64,000 nucleotides of DNA from Streptomyces sp. DH-12 (GTDB lineage: Bacteria; Actinomycetota; Actinomycetes; Streptomycetales; Streptomycetaceae), in assembly GCF_002899455.1 (NCBI RefSeq), contig NZ_PPFB01000001.1:4008501-4072500 (forward strand). Reading direction: 5' to 3'. The position numbers were made by a program, and so were the translations under genes. The notes below the pieces were generated by a model. It saw nothing but the letters and a program-made list of their open reading frames with translations. It was not told the DNA's origin and made no database searches. The first letter of the stretch is position 1, and each line of letters opens with the position of its first letter. Below are positions 25,000-33,834 of this stretch, in pieces.

Positions 25000-26007
25000 G
25001 TGTCCGGCATGAGCGCACCCCCGGGCAGCACCTCGCCGACACCCCCTGACACCCCCGATGTCCCCGCCGGGACCGCCGGGACCGCCGGGACCGCCGGGAC
25101 CGCCGAGGCCGCCGAGGCCGCCGAGGTCCGGCGCTTCTGGCAGGAGCTCGGACTGCCCGGCCTCGTCGACGTGCACACGCACTTCATGCCGGAGCGGGTG
25201 CTCCACAAGGTGTGGGCGTACTTCGACGGGCTCGGCCCGCTCACCGGCGGCATCGAGTGGCCGATCACGTACCGGAAGGAAGAAGGCGAACGGGCCGCGC
25301 TGCTGCGGGCGTTCGGTGTGCGCGCCTTCACGGCGATGCTCTACCCGCACAAGCCGGGCATGGCCCGCTGGCTGAACGACTGGGCCGCCGGCTTCGCCCG
25401 TCGCACCCCCGACTGCCTGCACACCTCGACGTTCTTCCCCGAGCCCGGCGCCGCCGTCTACGTGCGCGAGGCCGTCGAGAACGGGGCGCGCGTCTTCAAG
25501 GCGCACGTCCAGGTCGGTGGGTACGATCCGGCCGACGAGGCGCTCGACCCCTGCTGGGGCCTGCTCGCCGAGGCGGGCGTCCCGGTGGTGGTCCACTGCG
25601 GCTCGGGCCCCGCTCCCGGCAAGCACACCGGCCCCGGGCCGGTCGCCCGCGTGCTGGCCCGCCATCCCCGGCTGCGGCTGGTCGTGGCGCACATGGGCAT
25701 GCCCGAGTACGAGGACTTCCTGAGCCTGGCCGAGCGGTACCGGGAGGTCCGCCTCGACACCACCATGGCGTTCACCGGCTTCAGCGAACGGATGGCGCCG
25801 TTCCCCCGGCGGGCGCTGTCCCGGCTGGCGGACCTCGGCGACCGCGTCCTGCTCGGCACCGACTTCCCCAACATCCCCTACCCCTATGTTCATCAGCTCG
25901 ACGTCCTGGCGGGTCTCGGGCTCGGGGAGGACTGGCTGCGGGCGGTGTGCCACGACAACGCGGCCCGGTTGTTCGGGCTCCCCGGAACACCCGAGCACCC
26001 CGCCTGA
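25000..26007 (+). CDS. amidohydrolase-family metal hydrolase/decarboxylase
   Basis: 335 residues (GTG at 25000; ATG at 25009 is equally possible). TIM-barrel amidohydrolase_2 motifs: VDVHTHFMP (His59, His61), VVVHCGSG, VVAHMGMPEYEDF, and LLGTDFPNIPY (catalytic Asp). The family includes ACMSD-type decarboxylases and hydrolases of aromatic acids; substrate not readable. The N-terminal leader (AGT AGT AGT AGT AEA AEA) is encoded by seven 9-bp tandem units (25066-25128) and is probably disordered. An inverted repeat CCTGAGAA/TTCTCAGG (26003-26030) covers the stop codon and may terminate it. Confidence 0.87.
   Translation: MSGMSAPPGSTSPTPPDTPDVPAGTAGTAGTAGTAEAAEAAEVRRFWQELGLPGLVDVHTHFMPERVLHKVWAYFDGLGPLTGGIEWPITYRKEEGERAALLRAFGVRAFTAMLYPHKPGMARWLNDWAAGFARRTPDCLHTSTFFPEPGAAVYVREAVENGARVFKAHVQVGGYDPADEALDPCWGLLAEAGVPVVVHCGSGPAPGKHTGPGPVARVLARHPRLRLVVAHMGMPEYEDFLSLAERYREVRLDTTMAFTGFSERMAPFPRRALSRLADLGDRVLLGTDFPNIPYPYVHQLDVLAGLGLGEDWLRAVCHDNAARLFGLPGTPEHPA
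25066..25128 (+). repeat. 9-bp tandem repeat inside amidohydrolase gene
   Basis: Seven in-frame units: GCCGGGACC four times, GCCGAGGCC twice, then GCCGAGGTC. Length change would add or remove three residues without a frameshift. Confidence 0.85.
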
Positions 26008-26076
26008 GAAGCCCTTGCGGATTTCTCAGGGAAAACACAGACAGACGAAAGGGTGCTCTCAGAGGACGTCCCCATC

Positions 26077-26826
26077 GTGTCCGGCATGACCACGATCTCG
26101 CCCCAGGGGCGCACCGAACTGCTCAGGCCGGACGGGAGCTCCGTCCGGGTGCTGGTGGTGGACGACGAGCAGTCGATCACCGAACTGCTCTCCATGGCCC
26201 TGCGCTACGAGGGCTGGCAGATCCGCAGCGCGGCCGACGGCCAGGGCGCCCTGCGCGCCGCCCGCGAGTTCCGGCCCGACGCCGTCGTCCTGGACATGAT
26301 GCTGCCCGACATGGACGGGCTGTCCGTCCTCGGCCGGCTGCGCCGTGAACTGCCGGACGTGCCGGTGCTGTTCCTCACCGCGAAGGACGCCGTCGAGGAC
26401 CGGATCGCCGGGCTGACCGCGGGCGGCGACGACTACGTGACCAAGCCGTTCAGCCTGGAGGAGGTCGTCGCGCGGCTGCGCGGGCTGATCCGCCGCTCGT
26501 GTGCGAGCGACCGCCGCTCCGACGCCCTGCTGGTGGTCGGCGACCTCACCCTGGACGAGGACAGCCACGAGGTGACCCGCGGCGGCCAGAGCATCCACCT
26601 GACCGCCACCGAGTTCGAGCTGCTGCGCTTCCTCATGCGCAACCCGCGCCGGGTGCTCAGCAAGGCGCAGATCCTCGACCGGGTCTGGTCCTACGACTTC
26701 GGCGGCCAGGCCAACGTCGTCGAGCTGTACATCTCCTACCTGCGCCGGAAGATCGACGCGGGCCGGGAACCGATGATCCACACCCGGCGCGGCGCCGGTT
26801 ACCTGCTGAAGCCCGCGGTGTCGTGA
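26077..26826 (+). CDS. OmpR-family response regulator
   Basis: 249 residues from GTG at 26077 (AGAGGA 10 nt upstream; GTG 26053 and ATG 26086 are alternatives). Receiver: VLVVDDEQS (Asp29, Asp30), phosphorylation site Asp73 (VVLDMMLPD), Thr101 and Lys123 (VTKPF). C-terminal winged-helix Trans_reg_C domain: LTATEFELLRFLMRNPRRVLSKAQILDRVWSYDFGGQANVVELYISYLRRKID. It is the first gene of a four-gene operon; its stop overlaps the kinase start. It probably controls the glycosyltransferases that follow or a cell-envelope regulon. Confidence 0.93.
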   Translation: MSGMTTISPQGRTELLRPDGSSVRVLVVDDEQSITELLSMALRYEGWQIRSAADGQGALRAAREFRPDAVVLDMMLPDMDGLSVLGRLRRELPDVPVLFLTAKDAVEDRIAGLTAGGDDYVTKPFSLEEVVARLRGLIRRSCASDRRSDALLVVGDLTLDEDSHEVTRGGQSIHLTATEFELLRFLMRNPRRVLSKAQILDRVWSYDFGGQANVVELYISYLRRKIDAGREPMIHTRRGAGYLLKPAVS

Positions 26827-28388
26827 ACGGACCGGGGCGGCCGCGTCCGCGCACGCTGCGGACACGGCTCGTCGTCGCGTCCGTCACGCTGATCGCGGTG
26901 GTGTGCGCGGTGATCGGCACGGTGACCGCGCTGGCTCTCCGCTCCCACCTGTACGAGCAGCTCGACGGGCAGCTGCGCGAGGTGGCGATGAGGGCCACGG
27001 GCGGCCCGCTCGGCGCCGGACCGCGCCCCGGGCACCCGGAGGACCCCCTCGACTTCGTGACGAGGGGCCCGCAGACGTTCGGCACCGTCGGCGCCACCGT
27101 CGCGGACGGCACGGTGACCGACGGCGTGGTGAGCGAATCCCGCGAGGTGAACGGGGTCCGGACGCCCGAGGCCGGGCGGCTCACCGGAGCCCAGCTCACC
27201 GCCCTGGCGGACGTGCCGCGCGACCGGCAGGAGCACACCGCGGACCTGCCCGGCCTCGGCAGCTACCGCGTCACCTATCAGGAGGGGCCCAACGGCGCCT
27301 TCTACGTCGCCGTCCCCACCACCGACGTCGACACCACCGTCACCACGCTGATCCTGGTGGAGATCAGCGTCACCGCCGCCGGACTGGTCGCCGCGTCCCT
27401 GGCGGGCGCCGTCATCGTCGGCGTCGCCACCCGCCCGCTGCGCCGGGTCGCCGCCACCGCCACCCGCGTCGCGGAACTGCCCCTGCACCGCGGCGAGGTG
27501 ACGCTGGAGGAGCGCGTCCCGGAGTCCGAGTGCGATCCGCACACCGAGGTCGGCCGGGTCGGCGCCGCGCTGAACCGGATGCTCGACCACGTCCACGGCG
27601 CCCTGCACGCCCGCCAGCTCAGCGAGACCCGGGTACGGCAGTTCGTCGCGGACGCGGGCCACGAACTGCGCACCCCGCTCGCCTCCATCCGCGGGTACGC
27701 CGAACTCACCCGGCGCGGCCCGGAGGAGACCGGACCGGACATCCGGCACGCGCTCCGCCGCATCGAGTCCGAGGCGGACCGGATGACCCTGCTGGTCGAG
27801 GATCTGCTGCTGCTCGCCCGCCTGGACGCCGGACGGCCCCTGCGGTTCGCGGAGACCGATCTGGTGCCGCTGGTCGTGGACACCGTCAGCGACGCCCGCG
27901 CCGCCGGACCGGACCACCACTGGCGCCTGGACCTGCCCGACGCGCCCGCGCCGGTGACCGCCGACGCCGCGCGGCTCCAGCAGATCCTCGTCAACCTGCT
28001 CGCCAACGCGCGCACCCACACCCCGCCGGGCACCACCGTCACCGCCCGGGTGCGCCGGGAGGGGCGTCGGCTGCGGGTGGACGTCGCCGACGACGGGCCC
28101 GGCATCCCGCCCGACCTGCTTCCGCACGTCTTCGAACGGTTCGCGCGCGGTGACTCGGCCCGCACCCGAGCCACCGGCTCGACGGGTCTGGGGCTGGCCA
28201 TCGTGCGGGCCGTGGCGGCCGCGCACGGCGGCTCCGTCACCGTCGACAGCGCGCCCGGCCGGACGGTGTTCAGCCTCCACCTGCCCGCGCCCGTGCCGCC
28301 GGCGCCCGCCGTGCCGCCGTGCCCCTCCGCCGCGCCGGAGTCACAGCCGCGGCACAGCCTCACCACAGAGGTACGACAGGGCGGTTGA
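26823..28388 (+). CDS. sensor histidine kinase
   Basis: 521 residues; GTG at 26823 overlaps the regulator's TGA (GTGA). Order: TM1 (about 15-38), extracytoplasmic sensor region (39-172), TM2 (175-202), HAMP (203-265), DHp with phospho-acceptor His280 (DAGHELRTPLASI), and HATPase with N-box QILVNLLANARTHTP, DDGPGIP and GSTGLGLAIV. The sensor domain is short with no recognisable ligand fold. All kinase motifs are intact, in contrast to the PAS protein at 11404. Confidence 0.94.
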   Translation: MNGPGRPRPRTLRTRLVVASVTLIAVVCAVIGTVTALALRSHLYEQLDGQLREVAMRATGGPLGAGPRPGHPEDPLDFVTRGPQTFGTVGATVADGTVTDGVVSESREVNGVRTPEAGRLTGAQLTALADVPRDRQEHTADLPGLGSYRVTYQEGPNGAFYVAVPTTDVDTTVTTLILVEISVTAAGLVAASLAGAVIVGVATRPLRRVAATATRVAELPLHRGEVTLEERVPESECDPHTEVGRVGAALNRMLDHVHGALHARQLSETRVRQFVADAGHELRTPLASIRGYAELTRRGPEETGPDIRHALRRIESEADRMTLLVEDLLLLARLDAGRPLRFAETDLVPLVVDTVSDARAAGPDHHWRLDLPDAPAPVTADAARLQQILVNLLANARTHTPPGTTVTARVRREGRRLRVDVADDGPGIPPDLLPHVFERFARGDSARTRATGSTGLGLAIVRAVAAAHGGSVTVDSAPGRTVFSLHLPAPVPPAPAVPPCPSAAPESQPRHSLTTEVRQGG

Positions 28389-28402
28389 CCAGGGTCGGTG
28401 TC

Positions 28403-29869
28403 ATGCGAACCGACCCTTTTCCCGGCACGTTGCCGGCTCGGGAGCACCTTCCGGCCGCCCGGGCCGGCACGCCGGTCCTGGACGTCGTCGTCCCCGTGTA
28501 CAACGAGGAGAAGGACCTCCCGCCCTGCGTCCGCCGGCTGCACGAGCATCTCACCCGGACCTTCCCGTACGCGTTCCGCATCACGATCGCCGACAACGCC
28601 TCCACGGACGGCACCCCGCTCGTCGCCGCCGACCTGGCCCGGCGGCTCGAGGAGGTGCGGTCCGTCCGGCTGGAGCGGAAGGGCCGAGGCCGGGCGCTGC
28701 GGACCGCCTGGTCGGCCTCGGACGCGCCCGTCCTCGCCTACATGGACGTGGACCTGTCCACCGACCTCAACGCCCTGCTGCCGCTGGTCGCCCCGCTGAT
28801 CTCCGGGCACTCCGATCTCGCCGTCGGCTCCCGGCTGAGCCGCGGCTCACGGGCGGTGCGGGGCGCCAAGCGGGAGTTCATCAGCCGTACCTACAACCTG
28901 ATCCTGCGCGGTTCGCTCCGGGCGCGCTTCTCCGACGCGCAGTGCGGGTTCAAGGCCGTCCGCCGTGACGTGGCGCAGGCGCTGCTGCCGCTGGTGGAGG
29001 ACAGCGGCTGGTTCTTCGACACGGAACTGCTGGTGCTCGCCGAACGGGCGGGGCTGCGGATCCACGAGGTGCCGGTCGACTGGGTCGACGACCTCGACTC
29101 CACCGTGCACATCGTGCGGACGGCGGTGGACGACCTGAAGGGCGTCTGGCGGGTCGGCAGGGCGCTGGCCGCCGGGACGCTGCCGCTGGACCGGCTCGCC
29201 CGGCCGTTCGGCGACGACCCGCGCGACCGGGACCTCGCGGACGTGCCGCGCGGACTGGCCCGCCAGCTCGTCGGCTTCTGCGCCGTGGGCGTCCTGTCCA
29301 CCGTGTTCTACCTGCTTCTCTACAGCGGCTTCCGGACCTTCACCGGCGCCCAGGCCGCCAACGGGCTCGCCCTGCTGGTGTCGGCGGTCACCAACACCGC
29401 CGCCAACCGCCGGCTCACCTTCCGGGTGCGGGGGCGCGGCGGGATGGTCCGCCACCAGGCGCAGGGCCTGGTCGTCCTCGCCATCGGCCTCGCCCTGACC
29501 AGCGGCTCGCTCGCCGCCCTGGACACGGCCAGCGGCGACCCGGGCCACTCCACGGAGCTGGCGGTCCTGGTGGCCGCCAACCTCGCGGCGACGGTCCTGC
29601 GGTTCCTGCTGTTCCGGGCCTGGGTCTTCCCGGACCGCACCCCGGCCCGCGCCGCCGGCGCCGTTCCCCGGCAGCCCGGCGCCCCGGCCGCGCCTCCGGC
29701 GACCCCGCCGGCCGCGCAGGCGGCTTCCCAGGCCGCCTCGTCAATCGGGCCGGGCCCGCGGACGTTCCCGCCGGACACGACGACGCGCCGGCCGCGCGAC
29801 CCGGCCCGTCCGCCGCTTCCCGCCCGCACCGCCCGGCAGGCCGACCACGACCCGAGGAACCCCCGATGA
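28403..29869 (+). CDS. family 2 glycosyltransferase fused to GtrA-type membrane domain
   Basis: 488 residues. The N-terminal GT2 domain resembles dolichol/polyprenyl-phosphate mannosyl/glucosyltransferases: VVVPVYNEEKDL (28-39), DNASTDGT, and MDVDLST with the metal-binding Asp115-x-Asp117; QCGFKAVRRD follows. Residues about 285-410 form a four-helix GtrA domain (flippase-like) and the tail is Pro/Ala-rich. It likely makes polyprenyl-phosphate-sugar and helps flip it. A TTG at 28385 overlapping the kinase stop is an alternative start. The GT39 gene overlaps its stop. Confidence 0.92.
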   Translation: MRTDPFPGTLPAREHLPAARAGTPVLDVVVPVYNEEKDLPPCVRRLHEHLTRTFPYAFRITIADNASTDGTPLVAADLARRLEEVRSVRLERKGRGRALRTAWSASDAPVLAYMDVDLSTDLNALLPLVAPLISGHSDLAVGSRLSRGSRAVRGAKREFISRTYNLILRGSLRARFSDAQCGFKAVRRDVAQALLPLVEDSGWFFDTELLVLAERAGLRIHEVPVDWVDDLDSTVHIVRTAVDDLKGVWRVGRALAAGTLPLDRLARPFGDDPRDRDLADVPRGLARQLVGFCAVGVLSTVFYLLLYSGFRTFTGAQAANGLALLVSAVTNTAANRRLTFRVRGRGGMVRHQAQGLVVLAIGLALTSGSLAALDTASGDPGHSTELAVLVAANLAATVLRFLLFRAWVFPDRTPARAAGAVPRQPGAPAAPPATPPAAQAASQAASSIGPGPRTFPPDTTTRRPRDPARPPLPARTARQADHDPRNPR

Positions 29870-32076
29870 CCGTCCCACGCGACCCCCAGGCGGATCCCGC
29901 CACCGGGGCACCCCTCCCCGCGCCCGCGCCGCACGGCGCGCGAAGCGAAGCGGAAACCACCGCCGGCGGCCCGCCGCCCGCGCCGGTTTCCGCCCCGGCG
30001 GCCGGCGCCGCACCGCGGGCCGCGGGTGCCGGGCCCGGCGGGCCGGAACCCCGTTGGGCCCGCCCCGCCCTCGTCGCGCTGCTCCTGGCCACCGGCCTGC
30101 TCTACCTCTGGAACCTCCAGGCCTCCGGTTACGCCAACTCCTTCTACTCGGCGGCCGTCCAGGCGGGCAGCCAGTCCTGGAAGGCGTTCTTCTTCGGCTC
30201 GCTGGACGCGGCGAACGCGATCACCGTGGACAAGCCCCCGGCCGCGCTCTGGCCGATGGCCCTGTCGGTGCGCCTGTTCGGCCTCAACTCCTGGGCGATC
30301 CTGGTGCCCGAGGTGCTCATGGGCGTCGGCACGGTCGCCGTCGTGCACGCGGCCGTGCGCCGCCGCTCCGGCCCGGGCGCCGCGCTGCTCGCGGGGACGG
30401 TGCTCGCGCTCACCCCGGTCGCGGCGCTGATGTTCCGCTTCAACAACCCGGACGCGCTGCTCACGCTGTTGATGGCCGTCGCCTGTCACCTCGTCGTCCG
30501 CGCCCTGGAGGACGGCCGGACCAAGTGGCTGGTGTGGGCGGGCGTCACGATCGGCTTCGCGTTCCTCACCAAGACGCTCCAGGCGTTCCTCGTCCTCCCG
30601 GCCCTGGCCGCGGTCTACGCCGTCTGCGCCCCGGTGCGCCCGCGGAAGCGGTGCGTCCAGCTCGCCCTGGCGACCGTCGCGCTCATGGTGTCCGGCGGCT
30701 GGTGGGTCGCGGTGGTCGAGTTGTGGCCGGCGTCCTCGCGCCCGTACACCGGCGGCTCCCAGAACAACAGCTTCCTGGAGCTGACCTTCGGCTACAACGG
30801 CCTCGGCCGGATCAACGGCGACGAGACGGGCAGCGTCGGCGGCGGGGGCGGTCCGGGCGGCGGCCGGTGGGGCGAGACCGGCTGGGACCGGATGTTCGAC
30901 GCCGACACCGGCGGCCAGATCTCCTGGCTGCTGCCCGCCGCGCTGGTCCTGCTCGTCGCGGGCCTGGTGATGACCCGGAAGGCCGGCCGGGCCGACGTCA
31001 CCCGTGCCGCCTTCCTGGTGTGGGGCGGTTCGCTGCTGACGACCGCGGTGGTCTTCAGCTTCATGGCCGGCATCTTCCACCAGTACTACACGGTGGCGCT
31101 GGCCCCCTACCTGGCGGCCGTGACCGGCATGGGTGCGGCGGCCCTGTGGCACAGGCGCCGGGAGACGTGGGCCGCCCTCACCCTGGCGGCGGCCGTCGCG
31201 GTGACGTCGGCCTGGGGGTACGTCCTGCTGCACCGCACGCCCGACTACCTGCCGTGGCTGCGGTGGCTCGTCCTGGTGGGCGGGCTCCTCGCCGCGCTCG
31301 GACTGGTCTTCGCGGGCCGGGCGGGACGCCGGGTGGTGCTCGTGGCGGCCGCACTGGGCCTCGCCGCCTCCCTGGCCGGCCCGACGGCGTACACGCTGAG
31401 CACCGTGCGGGAGGGCCACTCCGGTTCCATCGTCACCGCGGGTCCGGCGTCGCCGGGCACGGGCGGCGACGGTCGTGCCCCGGGCGGCGGCCCGCGGAAC
31501 GGCGCCCCGCCCGGCGCGAACGGCACGGGCGGGAACGGCTTCCCCGGCGGCGGCCCGTCGGGCCAGGACGGTGCCGCAGGCGGCCCCGGCCAGGACGGCT
31601 CGGGCGTCCCGGACGCCGGCGGCTTGCCCGGCGGAGCCGACGGCAACGCCGAAGCCACCGCCCCCGGACGCGGTTCCCGCGGCGCGGGAGGCGGCATGGG
31701 CGGCCTCCTCGGCGGCACCGACGTCGACGCCGAGGCACGTGAGCTGCTGGAGACCGGGGCCGGCGACCACACCTGGGCCGCCGCGGCGGTGGGCGCGCAG
31801 AACGCGGCGAGCTACCAGCTCGCCACCGGCGAACCGGTCATGGCGATCGGCGGCTTCAACGGCACCGACCCGTCCCCGACCCTCGCGCAGTTCCAGCAGT
31901 ACGTGGAGGACGGCCGCATCCACTACTTCGTCTCCGGGGGAGGCGGGGGAGGCGGCATGGGCGGCGGCACCGGTGCCTCCGCGCGGATCACCGCCTGGGT
32001 GCGGGCCACCTTCAAGGAGGTGACCGCCGGTTCGACCACCCTCTACGACCTCACCCGCCCGGCGACCGGAAGCTGA
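29866..32076 (+). CDS. GT39/ArnT-like membrane glycosyltransferase
   Basis: 736 residues; ATG overlaps the preceding TGA (ATGA). A disordered N-terminus (1-65) is followed by about eleven membrane helices. The first external loop carries ANAITVDKPPAALW with the catalytic Asp122, as in ArnT/PMT enzymes that use a lipid-phosphate sugar donor. A Gly/Pro-rich linker (about 525-620) leads to an extracytoplasmic domain (SYQLATGEPVMAIGGFNGTDPSPTLAQFQQYVEDGRIHYFVSGGG). With the GT2-GtrA protein it forms a donor-maker plus transferase pair for sugar addition outside the membrane. Confidence 0.92.
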   Translation: MTVPRDPQADPATGAPLPAPAPHGARSEAETTAGGPPPAPVSAPAAGAAPRAAGAGPGGPEPRWARPALVALLLATGLLYLWNLQASGYANSFYSAAVQAGSQSWKAFFFGSLDAANAITVDKPPAALWPMALSVRLFGLNSWAILVPEVLMGVGTVAVVHAAVRRRSGPGAALLAGTVLALTPVAALMFRFNNPDALLTLLMAVACHLVVRALEDGRTKWLVWAGVTIGFAFLTKTLQAFLVLPALAAVYAVCAPVRPRKRCVQLALATVALMVSGGWWVAVVELWPASSRPYTGGSQNNSFLELTFGYNGLGRINGDETGSVGGGGGPGGGRWGETGWDRMFDADTGGQISWLLPAALVLLVAGLVMTRKAGRADVTRAAFLVWGGSLLTTAVVFSFMAGIFHQYYTVALAPYLAAVTGMGAAALWHRRRETWAALTLAAAVAVTSAWGYVLLHRTPDYLPWLRWLVLVGGLLAALGLVFAGRAGRRVVLVAAALGLAASLAGPTAYTLSTVREGHSGSIVTAGPASPGTGGDGRAPGGGPRNGAPPGANGTGGNGFPGGGPSGQDGAAGGPGQDGSGVPDAGGLPGGADGNAEATAPGRGSRGAGGGMGGLLGGTDVDAEARELLETGAGDHTWAAAAVGAQNAASYQLATGEPVMAIGGFNGTDPSPTLAQFQQYVEDGRIHYFVSGGGGGGGMGGGTGASARITAWVRATFKEVTAGSTTLYDLTRPATGS

Positions 32077-32096
32077 CCGCCGCACCACGGACCGGT

Positions 32097-32133
32097 GTTG
32101 TACACCGTAGGAGAGTGTTCTACGGTGTACAAC
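32097..32133 (+). promoter_or_regulatory. inverted-repeat operator with embedded promoter of the efflux gene
   Basis: Perfect 14-bp arms GTTGTACACCGTAG (32097-32110) and CTACGGTGTACAAC (32120-32133), spacer 9 nt. A sigma-70-like promoter fits inside: TTGTAC (32098-32103), 17-bp spacer, TACGGT (32121-32126). The ATG follows at 32135, so transcription would begin at or next to the start codon and the mRNA would be leaderless. Likely site for the TetR protein encoded at 33835. Confidence 0.7.
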
Positions 32134-32134
32134 C

Positions 32135-33691
32135 ATGACGACCTCCTCACCGGAGCACCCGGCCGCGGCCCCCGACCCGTCCCCGGACACCGCACCGGCG
32201 GACGAGGCTCCCCGGGGGCACGACCGGCGTTGGCTGATTCTCGGAGTCATCTGTCTCGCCCAGCTCACCGTGCTGCTGGACAACACGGTGCTGAACGTGG
32301 CGATCCCCTCCCTCACCCGGGAGATGGACGCCTCGACCGCCGACATCCAGTGGATGATCAACGCCTACTCCCTGGTCCAGTCGGGCCTGCTGCTCAGCGC
32401 GGGGAACGCCGCCGACCGCTACGGCCGCAAGAAGATGCTCATCGTGGGCCTGGCCCTGTTCGGTGTGGGGTCGCTGGCGGCGGGCCTGGCCCAGTCGTCC
32501 CCGCAGCTGATCGCGGCGCGGGCCGGCATGGGCGTCGGAGGGGCGCTGCTGCTGACCACCACCCTCGCCGTGGTCATGCAGATCTTCACGGCCGAGGAGC
32601 AGCCCAAGGCGATCGGCATCTGGAGCGCCGTCAACTCCCTGGGCTTCGCCGCAGGTCCGCTGGTCGGCGGGTTCATGCTGAACCACTTCTGGTGGGGTTC
32701 GATCTTCCTGATCAACCTGCCGGTCGCGGCCCTGGCGCTGGCCGCCGTCGCGGCGTACGTCCCGGAGTCCCGGAACCGGCAGGGCGACCGGCCCGACCTG
32801 GCCGGCGCGGTGCTCTCCACCATCGGCATGACGGCCCTGGTCTACGCGATCATCTCCGGCCCCGAGCACGGCTGGACGTCCGGCAGGGTGCTCGCCGGCG
32901 CGGGCACGGCGGCCGTGGTGCTCGGTGTCTTCGCGTACTGGGAGAGCCGGGTGCCGTACCCGATGCTCGACCTGCACTTCTTCCGCAACCGGCGCTTCAC
33001 CGGCGCGGTCGGCGGACTGGTGCTGATCACCTTCGGCATGGGCGGCGCGCTCTTCCTGCTCACCCAGTACCTGCAGTTCGTCCTCGGGTACGGGCCGCTG
33101 GAGGCGGGTCTGCGCACCGCGCCGATGGCGCTGACCGTGGTCGCCCTCAACTTCACCGGCGTGGGCACCAGGTGGGCGGCGAAGATGGGGACCCCGCTGT
33201 CCATCGCGGTCGGCATGGGCCTGATGGCGGCCGGACTGGTGTCGATCGCCACGCTCACCGAGCACGGCTACAGCGGCACCCTGCTCGGCCTGGTGCTGAT
33301 CGGCGCGGGCACCGCGATCGGCAGTCCGGTGATGGCGTACGCCGTGATGAGCTCCGTGCCCCGCGAGAAGGCGGGCGTCGGCGCCGGCATCAACGGCACG
33401 CTGGCCGAGTTCGGCAACGGGCTCGGGGTGGCCGTCCTCGGCGCCGTGCTCAACGCGCGCTTCGCGGCGCTGGTGCCGGTCGCGGCGGCCTCGCTGCCGG
33501 CCGCGCTGGCCGCGGCCGGCTCGGACCGCGAACGCGCCGAGATCACCGGGGCGTTCTCCTCCGGGCTGGAGACGAGCCTGCTGGTCGGCTCGGTGGCGGT
33601 CCTGCTCGGCGGACTCCTCGCGGCGGCGCTGCTGCGCCGGGCCGACCACGCCGACGCACGGTCCGCGCGGGAGGGGCAGGCGGACGCCTAG
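32135..33691 (+). CDS. MFS drug efflux transporter, DHA2 (14-helix) family
   Basis: 518 residues. Motifs: LDNTVLNVAIPSLTREM (motif D1), GNAADRYGRKKMLIVGL (motif A), AGPLVGGFMLNHFWWGSIFLINLPV (motif C, typical of antiporters). Fourteen hydrophobic segments fit the EmrB/QacA proton-drug antiporters. Substrate unknown. No ribosome-binding site precedes the ATG, consistent with a leaderless transcript. The TetR gene lies 143 bp downstream on the same strand. Confidence 0.92.
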   Translation: MTTSSPEHPAAAPDPSPDTAPADEAPRGHDRRWLILGVICLAQLTVLLDNTVLNVAIPSLTREMDASTADIQWMINAYSLVQSGLLLSAGNAADRYGRKKMLIVGLALFGVGSLAAGLAQSSPQLIAARAGMGVGGALLLTTTLAVVMQIFTAEEQPKAIGIWSAVNSLGFAAGPLVGGFMLNHFWWGSIFLINLPVAALALAAVAAYVPESRNRQGDRPDLAGAVLSTIGMTALVYAIISGPEHGWTSGRVLAGAGTAAVVLGVFAYWESRVPYPMLDLHFFRNRRFTGAVGGLVLITFGMGGALFLLTQYLQFVLGYGPLEAGLRTAPMALTVVALNFTGVGTRWAAKMGTPLSIAVGMGLMAAGLVSIATLTEHGYSGTLLGLVLIGAGTAIGSPVMAYAVMSSVPREKAGVGAGINGTLAEFGNGLGVAVLGAVLNARFAALVPVAAASLPAALAAAGSDRERAEITGAFSSGLETSLLVGSVAVLLGGLLAAALLRRADHADARSAREGQADA

Positions 33692-33834
33692 GGGAAGGGG
33701 GAGCCCCCGTCGAGGGCGTTCCGGCGCCTTGCGCTCGCACGATCGCCCGCGCCGGACGCCACTCCTTCCCCCGCGTTCCCGTGCCGGACACCCCCTAGCA
33801 TGAACCGGCGTCGGCGAGTCGAGGAAGGTGCGCC

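Noticed and set aside
25958..26030. Inverted repeat CCTGAGAA/TTCTCAGG as an operator of the response regulator
   Set aside because: It overlaps the stop codon of the preceding gene and fits a terminator better; evidence for regulation is lacking.
29320..32361. A 1013-codon leftward ORF opposite the GT39 gene
   Set aside because: Antisense shadow; the rightward strand has the GT39 motif, membrane helices and overlapping start/stop codons.
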